Shown: positions 43,408 to 57,941, counted from the first letter of the stretch. The stretch: DNA of 64,000 bases from Istiophorus platypterus (GCA_016859345.1 CM029124.1:16004480-16068479); one strand, 5' to 3'. The notes: generated by a model from the letters alone, not told the origin. A program made the numbers and translations.

Positions 43408-43701
43408 AATGTGTGAGTGTGAGTGTTTGTGTGTGTTTGTGTTCTACAGGGGGTGTAAATTTTTGGTTTTCACTGAGTTGATTGGTTAGATGATTGGAGG
43501 TAAAAATGGTAAAAATAATCAACATTAAAATTTCAGTTTAATCAACAACACAGTTAACCAGCTTGGGGACTGGGGGTTAGCGTTAGTATCATCTGTAATT
43601 TAAGAACCTAAACACAGAAGGGGAGTATATTTCCAGAAAAACCCTACATAAAGTTTTGAAGAAAACAAACATGTATGTGTTTCTCTGTAATTTCATGTAC
43701 G

Positions 43702-43726
43702 CTGCCACCATATGCCACCATATGCC
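43702..43726. repeat. Tandem duplication of an 11-mer
   Basis: The unit GCCACCATATG occurs twice in direct succession, followed by a partial third GCCA. Confidence 0.8.
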
Positions 43727-46700
43727 AAATGAGCCTGCTGGTGTTTAACAGGTCCAGCAAAGGGCAAAGTCAATTTGGACTAGGCCAAGTCAGAAATTAC
43801 ATAGGCCTATACAATTATTCACATATATCCCTAGCAAAGAAAAATCTTCCAGGGTGCTTCTGAGCTAATTATTCCATAATTGTTGGTGCCCTGTTGTTGA
43901 TGGCTTCCACTGTGCATTGTGTGGGGTTGCATGAAATATTAAACAGATAGCTTGCCTTGTTCTGGTCAAGTTAATTACCTTTTTCTGCTGCTGCACAGCT
44001 CTCATCTCCAGCCTCATGGTTTTTTTTTTTTTCATCCAAGCCTGTTTAAAATATTATGCACATATAAGCATACTGTTTTTAATTATGTACTGCTGTGGAA
44101 ACATTTTGCAGCATGCCACAGTGGGTGAAATGGTGTATGCTGTTGGTGATCTACCTCAGCTTACTTTAGTCCCTGATTTATTATTCTTTCAATTTTTTCC
44201 TTTTTCTGTTTATCTTGTTTTATTGTATTGAAGAGAATACCTTAGTGTATCCACCAGGAACAAGAAAACAGTGCTCTATTGTTACAGTTTGCTTTCACCA
44301 ATAAACCACAAACTCAAAGTAGCAGCAGGAAGCTACAGACTGCGAGGCAAGACATATCGTATGAATGTACGGAAATCAGCACAGCTGAAACCAATCTTGA
44401 CAGGGGTTGGTGAGGTGGGAAACTGCATCCACTGAAAATGTCTGAGGCTTCAGGGAGAGCAACCATATTGTCAGCAGAAACGCTCATCCTCCTCTTGTCC
44501 CCTGTTTATGAATAATGGATTTAGTGACCCTCCACATATCTTACATAGCGGCCAGTCAATATTACTCAGGTCTGACTGAGGAACACAGAGATTTTAACTC
44601 CAATTATACACTGAGCAGCACTTGACATTCAAGTTTAATATTGTGGGACTTGTGTATGTCCAACATTGTTATTGCTCTTAGGGAAGACGGTCTGGCCAGT
44701 GTCTTGTCTCTCAGCTTTAAGAGAGGTACACTGCAGCCAAGCACTGTTACAGAGCCTGTGGTCATAGATAGCTTATTCAACAGCCTCATCAAAGAAAAAC
44801 ACTTTGTGTGTGTTTAAGTGCATATATGCATGAAAATATTTGTCTACCTCTTTGCTATAATAGGAGATGCTCAATGAAGGCCAGCAGTGCTGTCTAGACA
44901 AGAGCAAATAGTCCATGACATGTCAGCAGCCTAGTAGTCCAGTGCACCTCATATGGGGAGATCAAACAGACAGGCACATGTTGTTCCTTTGTCCTCTTCT
45001 ACCCCTCAGGTAAGTGCAGCCCTGGATCTGTAGCCCAATTCTGCTCAGTTTATCAACCATGCAGCGCAACCTATCTCAGAGGAAGAGAGAGATGTTGCAG
45101 GGAGAAGGTTGAGTTTTGTTTATGTTGCCATAAATGTTGCACCGTAGAAGAGGTGTTAAACTTTATAGCTCGTTTGGTGAGTCTTCTAAGTGGCTGGAAT
45201 GAGTGATAGTTTGGTTTGCTTTTCCCAGAAGGGCAAAGCAAACACCTTGACAACAGTAATTAAAAGTGCATGTGAGGCCTAATTCATTATCTTCTCTTTG
45301 TCTCCTCCCTTCACTTTAGTCTAATAAATCAGATATGCTTGAAGTGTCTGCTTCTCGTTAACTCTTTAATTCACCAGGGAATTTTGTCAAGGAACCTCTA
45401 TAAAATATGTAGAAAATTGTTTCGGGAATTCTATGTCTCTGGTGGATCCAGACTGAGCTTGACACTCACTAAATTTTAATCTCCCTTCAGCGCTTAAGCA
45501 TCATAATGTCAGGTATAAAGCAGAAACATCCATAGTATGTACTGCATAGATGAGCCTAATACAAGTGTTGCTTATTGCATTCTATCTTTGTCAGAATTTA
45601 CCCTTTAGGAAAATTAAGAGACATTTTAGCAATGAAATGCATCCAAATCTCCTCAGATAAAATTGAAACATGTTTACTATGAAAAGGGTTCAAGATAAGT
45701 AAAATCCAATGGGCTGGACATGTCATCCAAGGGCTCTGTTTTTGTCCAAAGCCTCAATGAGTCACCTTTGTAATCGATACCATGCTCCCCTATGCCCACT
45801 CTTTCATCTGTGTGGTCATTTCTGAGGCAATTACAGGCCAGAAAGCCGCTGTTATTTATATGAAAATGTAACTGCTATTGAGCAGCAGCATCACCCACCA
45901 ACCCTCCTTTAGTCAATAGCAACACAAATCAATGGCCAGCCATTCAGCCAGTGTGTGTGTGTTGGCTTTTTAATCCATAAACATCCACTCCATAAACTCA
46001 CAAACATTGGTCACCACAGCCATTATTATGGTATCTCAAAGCTGGAAGTAATTGTATAATTATTACCAGTTCATGAAATCTTAATAGGTTCTGTAGATTA
46101 GAGACAAAGGCAATGGCCTGAGCCAAGAACTGGTGACTCCATCAGTAGTAAAACAGATGGCAGGGAAAAGTTTTATGTCTATCCAGAACTAACTTCCAGC
46201 CCTGTGAATGGCAGCAGGAGCTAAGAGACCAACAACAGGGATCACAGTTGCAGACCTGGTAGTGAGTATAAACACAGTGACTTGCAAACATCAAATTATT
46301 CTTGAGCTACACTACTGCATAAGTGAACGTTGTAATTGCATGTATCAAAGGTGAAGAGTTGACATTTTATCAAAGGCGGAACCTGACAGAAAGGTTTGAT
46401 ATCTCTCAGCCCCACTGGGGACTTTCGCTCACACCCTGAGAAGAGGAAAAGGCAGTGGCAGGAGGAGAGAAGCAGCAGTGAACTGGTCACCCACGAGGCC
46501 TTATCGGCCTGTCGTATTATTTCACCACAAAGAACCACACGGTCCTTATCTCACACCTATCTCCCTGATAAGGTCTGTCACCACAAACAAAAATAAGAGA
46601 CAAAAAGGAGGGTGCAAGCGAACAAAATGACAAAGCAGAGCAAGGCTCCTTCAACGTGTTGGCCTTTTATTACCTTTCCCTGCAAGATGACTGATAAAAA

Positions 46701-47838
46701 CCCAAAGACAATGAAGGAGGGAAAGACAGAAGATAAGTTGCAGGAAAGAGAAAGGATAAAACTGAAAAGATTAAGACTGCGTAAGGGTCTAAACATTTCA
46801 TTAAAGGAAAAGCCTGATATTTGCACAGGGGGATGAGGAGGATAAGATGAAATGAGGGAGGTGGTAGGATTAAGTCTGGAAAAGGATACAAGCACCTTTT
46901 TGTCCATCCTTCTTGTGTATACTGTTTCTCTGTTCTCTATGCATATATGGGTGTGTGTGTCCTCCTCATTGTTAGAAGTTATTCAGTATGTGTGACCTTA
47001 TTTCTGCTTCATCTCTTTTTTTAGGAGATAGATCAGGCACGCATGCAAGATCTAAGTCTGTGCAGACACCCGCCCTGTGGGATGAGGCATAGTTCGCAGA
47101 CATGGCCTTTTTCATTGGTCTTTATTCAAATGGGCTGTGTTACAGTCAATGGCGTGAGTGGCAGAGAAGATTAAAAAAGAAGTACTTAGGAAGACACCGT
47201 TATACCTGCCTCCCCTTCTCTCTCTCTCAGCTCTGTGCTCCACGAGGCAGAGTTGCAGGCCAGCCTGGACGTAGAGAGTCTGACAGTTCTAATGCATAAC
47301 ATCTATCATCATGGCAGTAGCGCTTGCCACCCTGGCCCAATCACTCCCCCTGTTATAAAGCACAGCTCCGGAAGAACGCTGAGTCAGAAATAGCCTGGGA
47401 TCAGATCAGTGCTCTAGCATACGGCGCCAGTTGCGTTGGCCCAATTTTTATGACACATTGTTGGCCCATTTTCATTCACACTGTAGTATAGGAGACACAA
47501 ACAATATGGAAGGACTTTACTACAGTTTAGGGCCCAGTGCAGTTTATGGCACCATGTCTTCCATTCCAATAATGGGCACTTGTTTAAGTTCTAGATAGAC
47601 AATGACTACAATTGCAGGACAGACCTTCAATAAAGCCTGGCAGGTCTATAAGGCTCTGCAGGAAGCCATTTCATTCCCCCATGAAAGCTTGATTTATTTT
47701 TGTTGGTTTGGTTGAGGAGGTGGGCAGCCGCTCTTAAGCTGCCCGCCAGCACTGAGGACCATGAATTTTCAGTAGACACCTAGAAATCAGAGCTATAGTT
47801 GGCTGTGAAGGACAGATCCCATGGCGGCGTGGACATGC

Positions 47839-47900
47839 ATGTGTGTGTGTGTGTATGTGTGTGCGCGCGCACGTGTGTGTGTGTGTGCCCCCGTGTGTGT
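47839..47900. repeat. TG tract with central GCGCGCGCAC core
   Basis: TG units lead into GTGCGCGCGCACGTG and back into TG, then CCCCC and TG again. The alternating purine-pyrimidine run with a CG core is a strong candidate for left-handed DNA under negative supercoiling. It also contains overlapping CACGTG (E-box) at 47870-47875. Confidence 0.85.
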
Positions 47901-50900
47901 CAGTGAGTGGGAATTGTTCAATAAACTCATCACGGGCCTCATAAAGAAAGCTGACATTTACAGCGAAGCGCAAAGGTCAAGGAGTTGGGCCTGATGAGAT
48001 CATGATGGAGGAAAGGCTGTTTTATCCCAGCCATGTCGAGAAATAAAGAAAAAGGCGGGAGGGAGAAAATGGAAAAGGTGAAATGAAAAGTAAATAAGTA
48101 GCAGTGTAAGACGATTAACCGGAGGAGAAAATGATATTTTCAGTTTCACAAATGTAGGGGGCTGACGATTACGCTTATATGGATGAGATGCTTTATATAC
48201 AGTACAAGTAGAAAGCAGATCGTTAATGATCAGTTAGATTGATGATTTATGATGCATCCAAAAAGTAGCTGATAGGGCCAGTGTGGACACACAGGCTAAT
48301 AATATACATCTAATTAAAACTCCCAGGGTGGGACGAAAACGTATGTCTCAGCCGAACCGCACACACACACCGGGCGCAGCCATGTCCTCATTATCGGCAA
48401 CAATGTCACCGGGCCTGGTCCACGCACAACCTTAAAATTAGGAAGAGAGCAAAAAAGTGCCCTTGCTCTGTATGGATCCTGGTGCTTAGAAACTGTTCTG
48501 ATTTCCAAAACCAAGGTCTGACTGCTAACATGAGCTGCGTCTGGAGTTGAAGTTAATGAAGACAGCAGCGTAGATTGGAGGGAGCCACCGGGCTTCAGTG
48601 TTCTGTGTTTGGGGACTGAAAGTGTTGCCGGATTGGCAGCCGAACCTTATGGGCCTGTCATACCTTTGATGAAACCCTGAAACTGCTGAGCAAGAGCTGA
48701 CAGGCACCCTCCCTTTGGCCAAGTTCTGTTCTTGTTCTGCGTCTCTGTTGTCTGACTTTGTCAGATCTGGGATTTTTTTTCTGTTTGTGTGTGTAAGAAT
48801 GAGAGAGAAAGAGACTAAAAGAGGGCGGGAGAGATTGAGACACACCATGTGTGTCTATGTGCTTGGCTCCCGTGCATGCTCTGGGTGAGCAGTCATGTGA
48901 TGAACTGCCTTGCCACATCCAAGGCTTCTGCATGCCCCAGCCTGTGAGATCCTGTTGTTGTTGTTGTGTTGGTTAACAATGCTCTCCCCCAGCACCACAA
49001 CTCACAGAGCAGCAGTAAGAGGTTGGCAGACCCTAATGGAAACGTCATCTTCCAGATAAAAGATGACCTGGCTTTGATGAGAGGGGGAGTTATGGGAGGT
49101 GTATAATAAAAGAACCATTTCCAATCGGTTCCGAAGCCAATTTAAGAGAACTGAATGAAGACAGACGCTTTCATAGACAAACTGAAAAGCCGACAGTCAC
49201 TCATAGCACCTTTCCAGTTTGTCAGGTAGAGAATCCAGCACTCCATACTTCTGCCTTGAGTGGGACAGGCAGTAACTCAGACCCAATGCTTGATTTGGGG
49301 ATCAAAGTCTAGCGTGCACTTTCATCATTGTTCCTCCAAGTTTTCAGTCACACTCAGCTGTAATGCTGCACTCCTGTTGTGAATGTTTCTTGACTGATGT
49401 GTGCTCATGGAAAATAACGCGCTTCGGTCATAATATTTTTCAAACCCAGAAGGTACCACTTACTGTGAGAGTACAGTGATAATTGTTTGAAAAAGTGAGC
49501 AGTGCTGGGAATTATAAAATTTGCTCTAAATGGATAGATGATTTTACTGCCTCAGCTGTACTGGGTCCTGTCTCTCGGTTCCAAACAGTGCGTGTGTTGA
49601 TTTCATGGTCATTATGGCAAAAAAGCAATCATTAGGTGGCGTTTGACGGATCAGGTGCCTGCACGTCAACCTGCACCAAATACAACGTGGCTGGTTCTCT
49701 GCAGGCAAAAACATCTCTGCTCTGTTGCCCTAAAAATGGCAGCTAAGAGTGAAAACAGACAGAAAAGCGAGGAAACTATGATAAATAAATATATAAATTA
49801 CTGCTCCAGGAAGAATGAGCAGACCTTAACCCTGTCCACAGGCAATGAATGAAGCATATTTTGACCAGCTGAAGTCAGCATGAGGACAGTTCACAGCAAC
49901 TGTCATGTTAAAGCTAAGATGCGAGACACCTCCAACCAACTCTGACTTGCAAACAAAAAACCTAGCTTGTTACGCCTTTTGTTGTATTGTCTCCATTGCT
50001 CTGAAGCTCCCACATCTGTAATTGCTGGACACTCAAAATTTTCTCCTGAAAAATGTGGACAGTTTGTATAAAAATTCCACTGGATGTCATGTCAAGCAAC
50101 AAGACTAACAGCATTTAAAAAAAGGGATACCCAGTAGCTAATCTGGTCTTTAATTTCAGCCTAGTTCTCCTTTTATCACTGTCTCAAACCACAAGGTGCC
50201 TGTCACATCTCTACAGTATAATAATGGGTGACATCCAAACCAAGCTGGAAAAATGATTATGGTAATACAAGCTGTATTAACAAAATAATGCCTATTACCC
50301 GTGTAGTCAATATAATCATATTATTTGATTTAAGAGCTAACAAACGGGGAATGATCTGTGTAGCAGGTTTCTCAAGTACTTATTTTTCATAGTCTGATTT
50401 TCACACATGGTCAATGTATGATGTTGTGACTGTGCATATTTAGTGTATACATTTGCATATTTATTGGCCGAGGCCTTTGCATAAGTGATATTCCCTCAAG
50501 TGTGCAAGATGGACAGGAAGCACTTTCACACCTACACCAATGACTGAAAATTGAGTCTTTACAGTTTTTCGCTAAAAGAAATTATTTGTGCGGTCAAATC
50601 GGCCATTTTAATCTGATAAAATTAAAAGGTGTACAGTCGGTGGTTTGTCTGCATGTCTGCATCCTTTTTGGGGGGAAAAGTAAAATGCCTTCACCCAGGT
50701 AACTGCAAAGGTTTTAACAATCATCATATCCACCGTGTTAAAACAAACTGCACTCAGGCGGTGGCTCAGTGTTACAGTGAATTGTGAAATTGCTTGTCTT
50801 AGCATTCACTCCAATTCTTTCAGTTTTTTTTCTGCATTCTGAATTCCCCCAACTTCTCAATGATGACATTCTCCATCACAGACATGTCCCCTTTTCAAAA

Positions 50901-52139
50901 ACGAAATGACGATAACTTCTCTTTTATCTTGATGATCTTCATTTCACACATTTACGGAATCCATTTGATAGTTATTATCATCCTGTCATCCAGACTGAGG
51001 AGTTTGTCTGAGACACAAGGGCGGGAGATGATGCTGCAGTGAGGCAGCCATCTTACAGAGGAGCCCTATCATTCAAAGGCTAAAATGTGTAAGAGTAACC
51101 ACAAAGACAAAGCATAGTTGTTTCCATCAGCCTTCCCCATTGCTTGTCCTCTTTTCACTTTCTCCACTGGAACATATAGTGTGGTACCACAACTGAGTTG
51201 CGGCTTTTTCTGTCGCTTCCCTTCTCCGTCTTTACATCTACAGTATGTCTTTATCTCTCTCTGGAACTATTAGAAGATTAATCAGGCTGTCTTGGCTTTT
51301 CTTAAACACACTCTGCTGATGGTGCTCTTTGACAGGAGAGGCTGGTGGAGGGGTGGCAGCCATTAGAACATGGCAGAGCTTTGATCTGCTGGGCGGATTT
51401 ACAAAACTGCAAACCTTGTTTCTTGTCGGAGGGTGAAGGTTTACCGATGTGAGAGTGAGAGAGAGCTGTTAGGTTGTGTTTTTTTACAGCTAGTTTTGTA
51501 GCCCCAGAGCTTCTTGCGTCGTGGGTTTTTGTTGAGGAAATATTTTGGGAAACCATATAATTTCGTAGCTTGTAGTAAAGGTAATTTCTCCTCGCCTTGT
51601 CAACAGGAGTTCAAGTCTATCCTTAATCTTTTACTGAATCTTCAAGCAGCTTCCTCTTTGAGTCACAAATAAGATAACTGACTCCGACATGCCTTCCACA
51701 TTGTCAGTGTAATGACTAAAAAGCAATATATCTCCTATAACTGCCACCCCACCATACACACACCTTGCTCTGTCAACTCAGCTTAATTAGCAGCAAAGAT
51801 AATGACCTATAGTGAATTATTGTTTTTAATTATACAATTTTACCGCCTCTACAAATAAGATCGGTGTTTATGGGCTGGATGAGGGCAGTCAGCAAGGAAT
51901 CATTTACTGTCAATTTTCCCCTTCAAGCTGATGTGAACGTGCAGCCGCTGAAAAGAGGAAATTAAATCCAATTTCCATTTCCATGATAAAGTGATTGCAA
52001 CACATCAGAAAGTGCCTCATAGCTAAGTATGGAAATCTGAACACATGCATGTGAAGGCCTGCCTTCAGCACCCACTGACAGCGATGCATGTCTCTGTGCA
52101 AATCAAGTACACCACACACTCATGTGCCTTCTCATAGGA

Positions 52140-52175
52140 ACACACACACACAAATACAAGCCCACACACACACAG
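52140..52175. repeat. Short imperfect CA tract
   Basis: Two CA runs separated by AAATACAAGCC. Confidence 0.8.
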
Positions 52176-53416
52176 AAGCATAAAGAGCCTATTGAGCCAT
52201 CACATAGATTAATGTTTGGTAGAGTGGGCTTGGATTTGCTCTTGCCTAAACAAGGCTCCAGCGCTTTCCCTCTGCTTGGATGTCCAGCGTTCATGGCCAC
52301 GTTACACCTGGATGGCTCTGCTAATGGAAGCATTTTATTAGACTTGCATGCAGGAGGCCTGGCACGACCATCCCTTTTCATTATTCATATAGCTCGCTTT
52401 TCACATTCAGTGCTCATTTTAGCCCCATGACCCCTCCATCGGGGCGGTGCACCAACTCTGCTGCACACACACCAATACAAACTCTTCTGCGAGCTTGACG
52501 ATGTGCTAAATAGAACATTTATGTGTGCAGATTCATTGGGGGTTCAGATGCATTCAGTGTTGCTCCTTGCTACTCATGCTTTGCTGTCATTTCGGAAGAA
52601 AATCAGTATAACCCAGCTGATATTCTTCATGAAATAGTTACATGGTGATGATGACGATGATGATGTCACATTTACCATTTAGGTTATTTAGTTTTTAACT
52701 GTCAAATCAATGTAATCACCGTCAGGAAACAAAATTTATGATAGGAGGTTGACTGGTTTTAAATTTGTATCTTTGCAGTTGTTCAGATACAAGTGAAAAA
52801 CTTTACCTGAGCAGGCAATGGAAGCTCTGTTCTGAACACTGAAATCATCTCTGCTAAAATTTCTCTAATTCACTCGGCAAAATCCAATGCATGAAATTAA
52901 TGAAATGTAATTTTGCCTCATTCTCACTGAGCAGACGAGCCTTTTTGTCAGTACAGTGCAGTGAATTGGAAATCTCTAATACGTAGGCTACTTTGTGATT
53001 TGAATCAGCATCCTTAAGGCCCATGTGTTCATGCTGAAAACAGATCATTCTGTAATAGCTTCTGGCAAAACAGCCCAGTGCTTTGACTAGCGTTGTGAAA
53101 CAATCCCTGGCTGCGTGGTAAATATTGTGGGGACCATTCAGCCAAAGGCAATACCACAGAGGAGAACAACAATGGAAGTATTTCTTTAAAGAATTGAGAC
53201 AGCAGGATAATGGAACATAACAATTTTGGCTGTGATGGTGCATGTGTGTCTTCTCATATGTGAACGTACGCCGGCACCAGAACATAGATGAGTGGGAGGG
53301 GTTATATCAGAACCAGAGCAGATCATTACACATTAAAATATAGCAGCTGTAAGTCAGCCTGCTTAGCTTATCGAAGCTTCAGTGGTGACTATGCCAACCC
53401 CAATCCCCTCCTTGAT

Positions 53417-53456
<40 letters not shown>

Positions 53457-53465
53457 CTGTGTGTG
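53417..53465. repeat. (TG)n microsatellite
   Basis: TG run from 53417, pure for about 30 bases, then with GCG and CTG interruptions. Confidence 0.95.
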
Positions 53466-53898
53466 TTCTGTGTGTTGAACAGCTGGATGAAATGTCTGAC
53501 GCTCCTTTGCCAAATGTCACAAGTGGTCCGTCCTTCTGGGGAAATAAATTGGCTCTCTCTTAAGCAGCAAGTAGTCAACAGGAACCGCGGCATATGGTGA
53601 GAATCGGACAACTGAAGACGACAGTTTCTTCTCTCTTTTAGCTTCTCTCATTATGATCTGGACAGCACCTTGATGATGAATGCGTCTTTGTGTAGAATTC
53701 TTTTTAGGGATAAGATAGCTGTGGGCAATTCATGAATCTTTGATGAGAAGCAGAGTATAATCCCTGGCATGTTTGTTTCTCTTCAGCTGCTACTTAATGT
53801 TTACCTGAGACATGATTACTGGGATACTTCATTTGGGACAAATACTTTCTTATAGTGGCTCAGTATGTCAGGTTAGCTGTGCATCTGAGCTACATGCT
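53466..53898 (+). other. nrxn1: Intronic sequence, nothing recognised
   Basis: No coding segment or repeat family seen. Confidence 0.55.
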
Positions 53899-53943
53899 AA
53901 TATATATATATATATATCTATATATATATATATATCTATAAAA

Positions 53944-53975
<32 letters not shown>

Positions 53976-53991
53976 TTATAAATATATATAC
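53899..53991. repeat. AT-rich imperfect (TA)n tract
   Basis: TA units with periodic TCTATA, AAAATA, GTATA and TTTATA variants over about 93 bases. Confidence 0.95.
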
Positions 53992-56900
53992 TAATTTGCT
54001 CTAAAACACATTAAATGCTTCATGAACTTCGTGATTTCAGTTATCTTGCTATAGGGTTGCAATACTACATATTTCACCGTCATAGCTAAAAATAGTACAA
54101 ATATGGTGCGAGCACTCGTTTCGTGAGACATAGCATCATTTCATAGAGTGCACAGTAAACACTATACCTTTGGCATGAAAATATTCCTTTTTCTTCACTC
54201 TAAAAACTTTAGAGGAACACCATTGCTACGTCTTCTCCCTTTGTCTCCCTCAGATTCAGTCTTTTCATGATACAGTGTGAGTAAAGCTCCTCCTTTAAAG
54301 CTTTTCATGCTGCAATGGCCACAGTGCCAACACCTTCCTCATGAGAGTTTGGTTGGATCCATTGCACCTTCTTTTGCTTTTTCTCAGAGCACAATTCAGC
54401 CACGGTTACTAAGGTCTACTAAAATCATCACAGCAGTTTTGGTGGTCTTGCAGTGCTACCTCCCTCTTGGGTTCAAGGGCATATGCCTGTTTCTTATGGC
54501 AGGGAAGACTGTGACCAGGGAAACTTGCCTTCCTTGCAGTGTTTGGCATAGTACTGAAACTGCCTAGGGAAAAGGCAAAAAAAAAAAAGAAAAACCACCA
54601 CTAAAAATAGACTGGATCTCAAAACTCGTAAATGAATGAAGTTCATTGGCTTATGCCATGCGGTGCTATGAAATGACGCATAGCACTTAACAATCATTTT
54701 CTGCATACATAAGTGATCAGATCCATAAAAAGACTTTACCGTCTTTAGTGAAATTGCATGAAATTTAAAGGGTGAATTTTTGTAGCGTTTATGCGTTTTC
54801 CTATCATGTATGGTCACAGGGACAGTTGAAACCCAAATCCTTCCATCCCTTGCTCTACCGCTGATAACACAATATAGTTTTAGCCATACATAGGAAATGA
54901 ACATCCTATTGTATGCATGGTTAAGAAATTAACTTACAAAAAAAAAAAAAAGACAGGAATAGTGACATTTTTAGTTAGTTTAATAGCTTTACTCAATATT
55001 CACATTATTCAGTTCTAACCAGTCTGTGTATAGTGAAGTTTAGAAGACTCCCTCCATCTGTATTCCACGTTCAGCATATTCTGTGCAGGAGGCCAGCTGG
55101 GCAATAGATAGCGTCAAGGCAAGGCACAGCTGGGAGACAACATGTACAGTACCCAACAGAAAGATAAAGACCCACCTGGATCAAAAGAAATGTGTCCATT
55201 CACTAAGCCATCCCCAGTGTTGAATATGTATACATGTGAGCGAATAACAGTATGAGCTTGTGTTCGTGTGGTTATGAGCATTATGAGGAGCTGGCTGGAG
55301 AGAGCTGTATGGATTCAAATAGAGAGAAAAAAGACTGATAGCAGAGGCAAAGATGTATGCTTGGCTGGAGAAGTTAATAAAATTGAAGCTGTGTTATGAT
55401 GAATACAGAAAGGGCCATAAAAGAGAATGTATGTAGTGAATCTCCCTGGCGAGCAGTGCCGAACAGCGTGGTGAGCGCACCCAGGGGAAGGCTTTTTAAT
55501 CTGCAGCCCTCCCCAACACTCTGCACAGGGAAATGGGCCCGGATTCTGTTTGAGCTTCAATAGGACAGAGATATGGAAACCATGAGCTGGACATCAGAGA
55601 GACAAGGGTAAAGCTGCAGTAAAATAACAAAATTGGGAAGGTGAAAATAATGTTAAATTTCTAAGGAAGGGCAGGGGAGTGTGCTATCATATATAATAAA
55701 CATTCTTCATTGATGGTGTTAAATAACCACATGAGAGTGCAAATTACTGTCTTACAAGGGAGGTCACTTGATACACTAGTGCAACACACATGTGCCCCGA
55801 TCCTCTGTGGTAATAGAATAGGCCTCTGGTTACCAACACCTGATTGTTTAGAAGAACACACACATTGCTATTGTCTTTGTACTGAAGACCCAAGACCAAT
55901 TGCAAAGCAGGAGGCTCAATGTGTAAAGCGTAGCACTGTACATGCAGCTCTTGTGATAATGTAACCCTCATGTAGAGATGTAGAAGAGGGTACTGAAGCG
56001 CAACTATGACATGTAAAGACATGTTTTTCTTAAAACAGGGATAAGTGTCTAAAATATTAACCAACAAGTAGAAATCCAAACTAAAAGCAAAGTATGTGAC
56101 ACTCTATATACACTTTTTTCAAGTCTTTATAAGTGATAAGTACTGTGCAGCACATTTTAGTATGCATTGCTCTAATGCTCTTACTCTAGTTACTAAAAAG
56201 ACAGGAATTAACGGTCTCCCTGTTTCAGTATGATTTCATCGCACACTTGATTCCTGTTACACCTTCTAAATCTATTCAACACAAAATGTTCATATCCCTG
56301 ATTTTTATAAAAGTTGTGAAAGTGGAAGAAGATTTAGGAGAATAGGGTCTAATTCTAGCACTAATTCTACAGCTCACACGATTGACTTGATGAAGTATAA
56401 TTTTAAAATTTATAAAGAACAGTGATTCAGTCGATGGTTTAGCTGTTTATAAGATCTGTTAGCCTTGTTGATGACATATCATGGACTGTGTATAGTGGGT
56501 TTGGGGGGGGGGGTTACCCTGTTAGCATATGCTGCAAATAGACATTGAGTTATTCAAAAGTAGATGAAGTTACTGAGCTTATAAGGCTGCGTTTTCAGTT
56601 TTTTAATCTTTAAAATATTTTCCATCAGAATGAGACATCAGTAAAGATGGAGAATTTGATGGATCCAAACACAGAGAGCAAGCCTACCAGTTTCCTGTAC
56701 TCCCATTTGAAAGATTTTTTTTCCTTTCTACATACAGAATGCTGTTTAAAAGCCCTCCATTTCAAAGTGTCATTTCCAGTTAGACAAATATGTGTCTTTG
56801 TGAGTAGTTATGTATTTGAATGACAATATGTCTGACTTGTTTCTTGTTGCTGGAATCTGAGGCTAGTGAAAGGCAGAAAGAATGGTGGGGTATTTGTGAG

Positions 56901-57842
56901 CACAGCCATGGCAGCTGTTCATTTTTCGCCTGAGTTGCTTTCAGAGAAGCCAGTTACCTTGCTGATGATAAATGCCTCTGTACGCTGAGCTGTCTCAGAA
57001 CTCCAGCAGCCTTTAAACCCTGACAGCCGGCGCAGCCTCAGTCCCGCAACCTGAGGCCTCCAACCTCACCCTGTCCTTTAGTTCAACAAATCAATGGCAG
57101 TCTTTCCTCAGTCTGGCCAGCGGCTGCTGTAGCTGAAGCTGTCTACACAAAAAGCTCACTTAGTAATATGGGAGGTAATACTCATGTGCAGTGACAGGTG
57201 AGACCCCCCATGACTTTGTGACGTCCCAGGGATCATCACCAAGACAACATGTGTGGCCGGGAAGAAGACATCTGCGCTTGAGAGATAGGGTAATAGGCTG
57301 AGATTGGGGAGGTATTGGGATGCCTGTGATTGCTATCATCGTGTGGCCAGCAGACATCTGGACACGATGTGATCTCTGATGGAGTGATCAGACCGACCTT
57401 ATTCCCTCAGTCCAGCCAGTTCCTTTAGCTCCTGTTGTTTTCCTTAATACCATGAATTTCTTACCTCTTTAGCGCCCACCTACTCCACCTACTCTATACG
57501 ATTCCACCACCTCACTTCTCTGTAATCGAGTTTCTCATCTTTCTAGCCTTGCTTTGATCTGCTCTCCTCTTTAACTCTCTAATTCACTTCTCTCATTCAC
57601 TCCAGTCTCTCCCTTCTGCTCTATCTTCTACTTCTCCTCCTCTCCATCACCAGTCACCCCCTGTGAGTCATGGACTGGGGCAGGAGATTAATGATGGTCG
57701 AGAAGCTTTGGCAGTGTCAGATTTTCTATTATCAAAACTGAACTGCCGCAGCCGGACCGTATTTTCTGTTTGGGTGTGGTGGCAATGGCAGCTGGAATTG
57801 CTCTGTTATCAGTGAAATGAATGTGTATATCACATACACAAA
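53992..57842 (+). other. nrxn1: Next neurexin intron, part 3
   Basis: No supported exon. A-runs lie at about 54578-54590 and 54939-54950, a G11 run at 56503-56513, and a pyrimidine-rich stretch (CTCTCCCTTCTGC type) at about 57545-57655. Frames of 96-136 codons near 54.3-54.9 kb overlap on opposite strands and show no domains. Confidence 0.6.
56503..56513 (+). repeat. G11 homopolymer
   Basis: Run of 11 G on the plus strand between T and T. Confidence 0.95.
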
Positions 57843-57853
57843 TACACACACAT

Positions 57854-57939
<86 letters not shown>
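57843..57939. repeat. Compound (CA)n(TA)n microsatellite
   Basis: Imperfect CA units (57843-57864) pass into about 37 pure TA units. A CA-to-TA transition of this kind fits C-to-T change followed by slippage. Confidence 0.97.

Positions 57940-57941
<2 letters not shown>

Larger units (their letters stand above)
43408..53416 (+). other. nrxn1: Next neurexin intron, part 2
   Basis: About 10 kb without a supported exon. TG-rich sequence at 43410-43443 directly follows the Tc1 relic. Other items are a tandem 11-mer at 43702-43726, a purine-rich stretch at about 46430-46870, and the repeats listed separately. Frames up to 143 codons (52854-53285, minus) lack domain features. Confidence 0.65.

Noticed and set aside
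52854..53285. 143-codon minus-strand frame
   Set aside because: No domain, no splice context and no homology that I recognise. Length is within chance for this much sequence.
54494..54904. 136-codon minus-strand frame overlapping a plus-strand 96-codon frame
   Set aside because: Overlapping frames on opposite strands without domains, crossing an A-run that gives the Phe-rich part.
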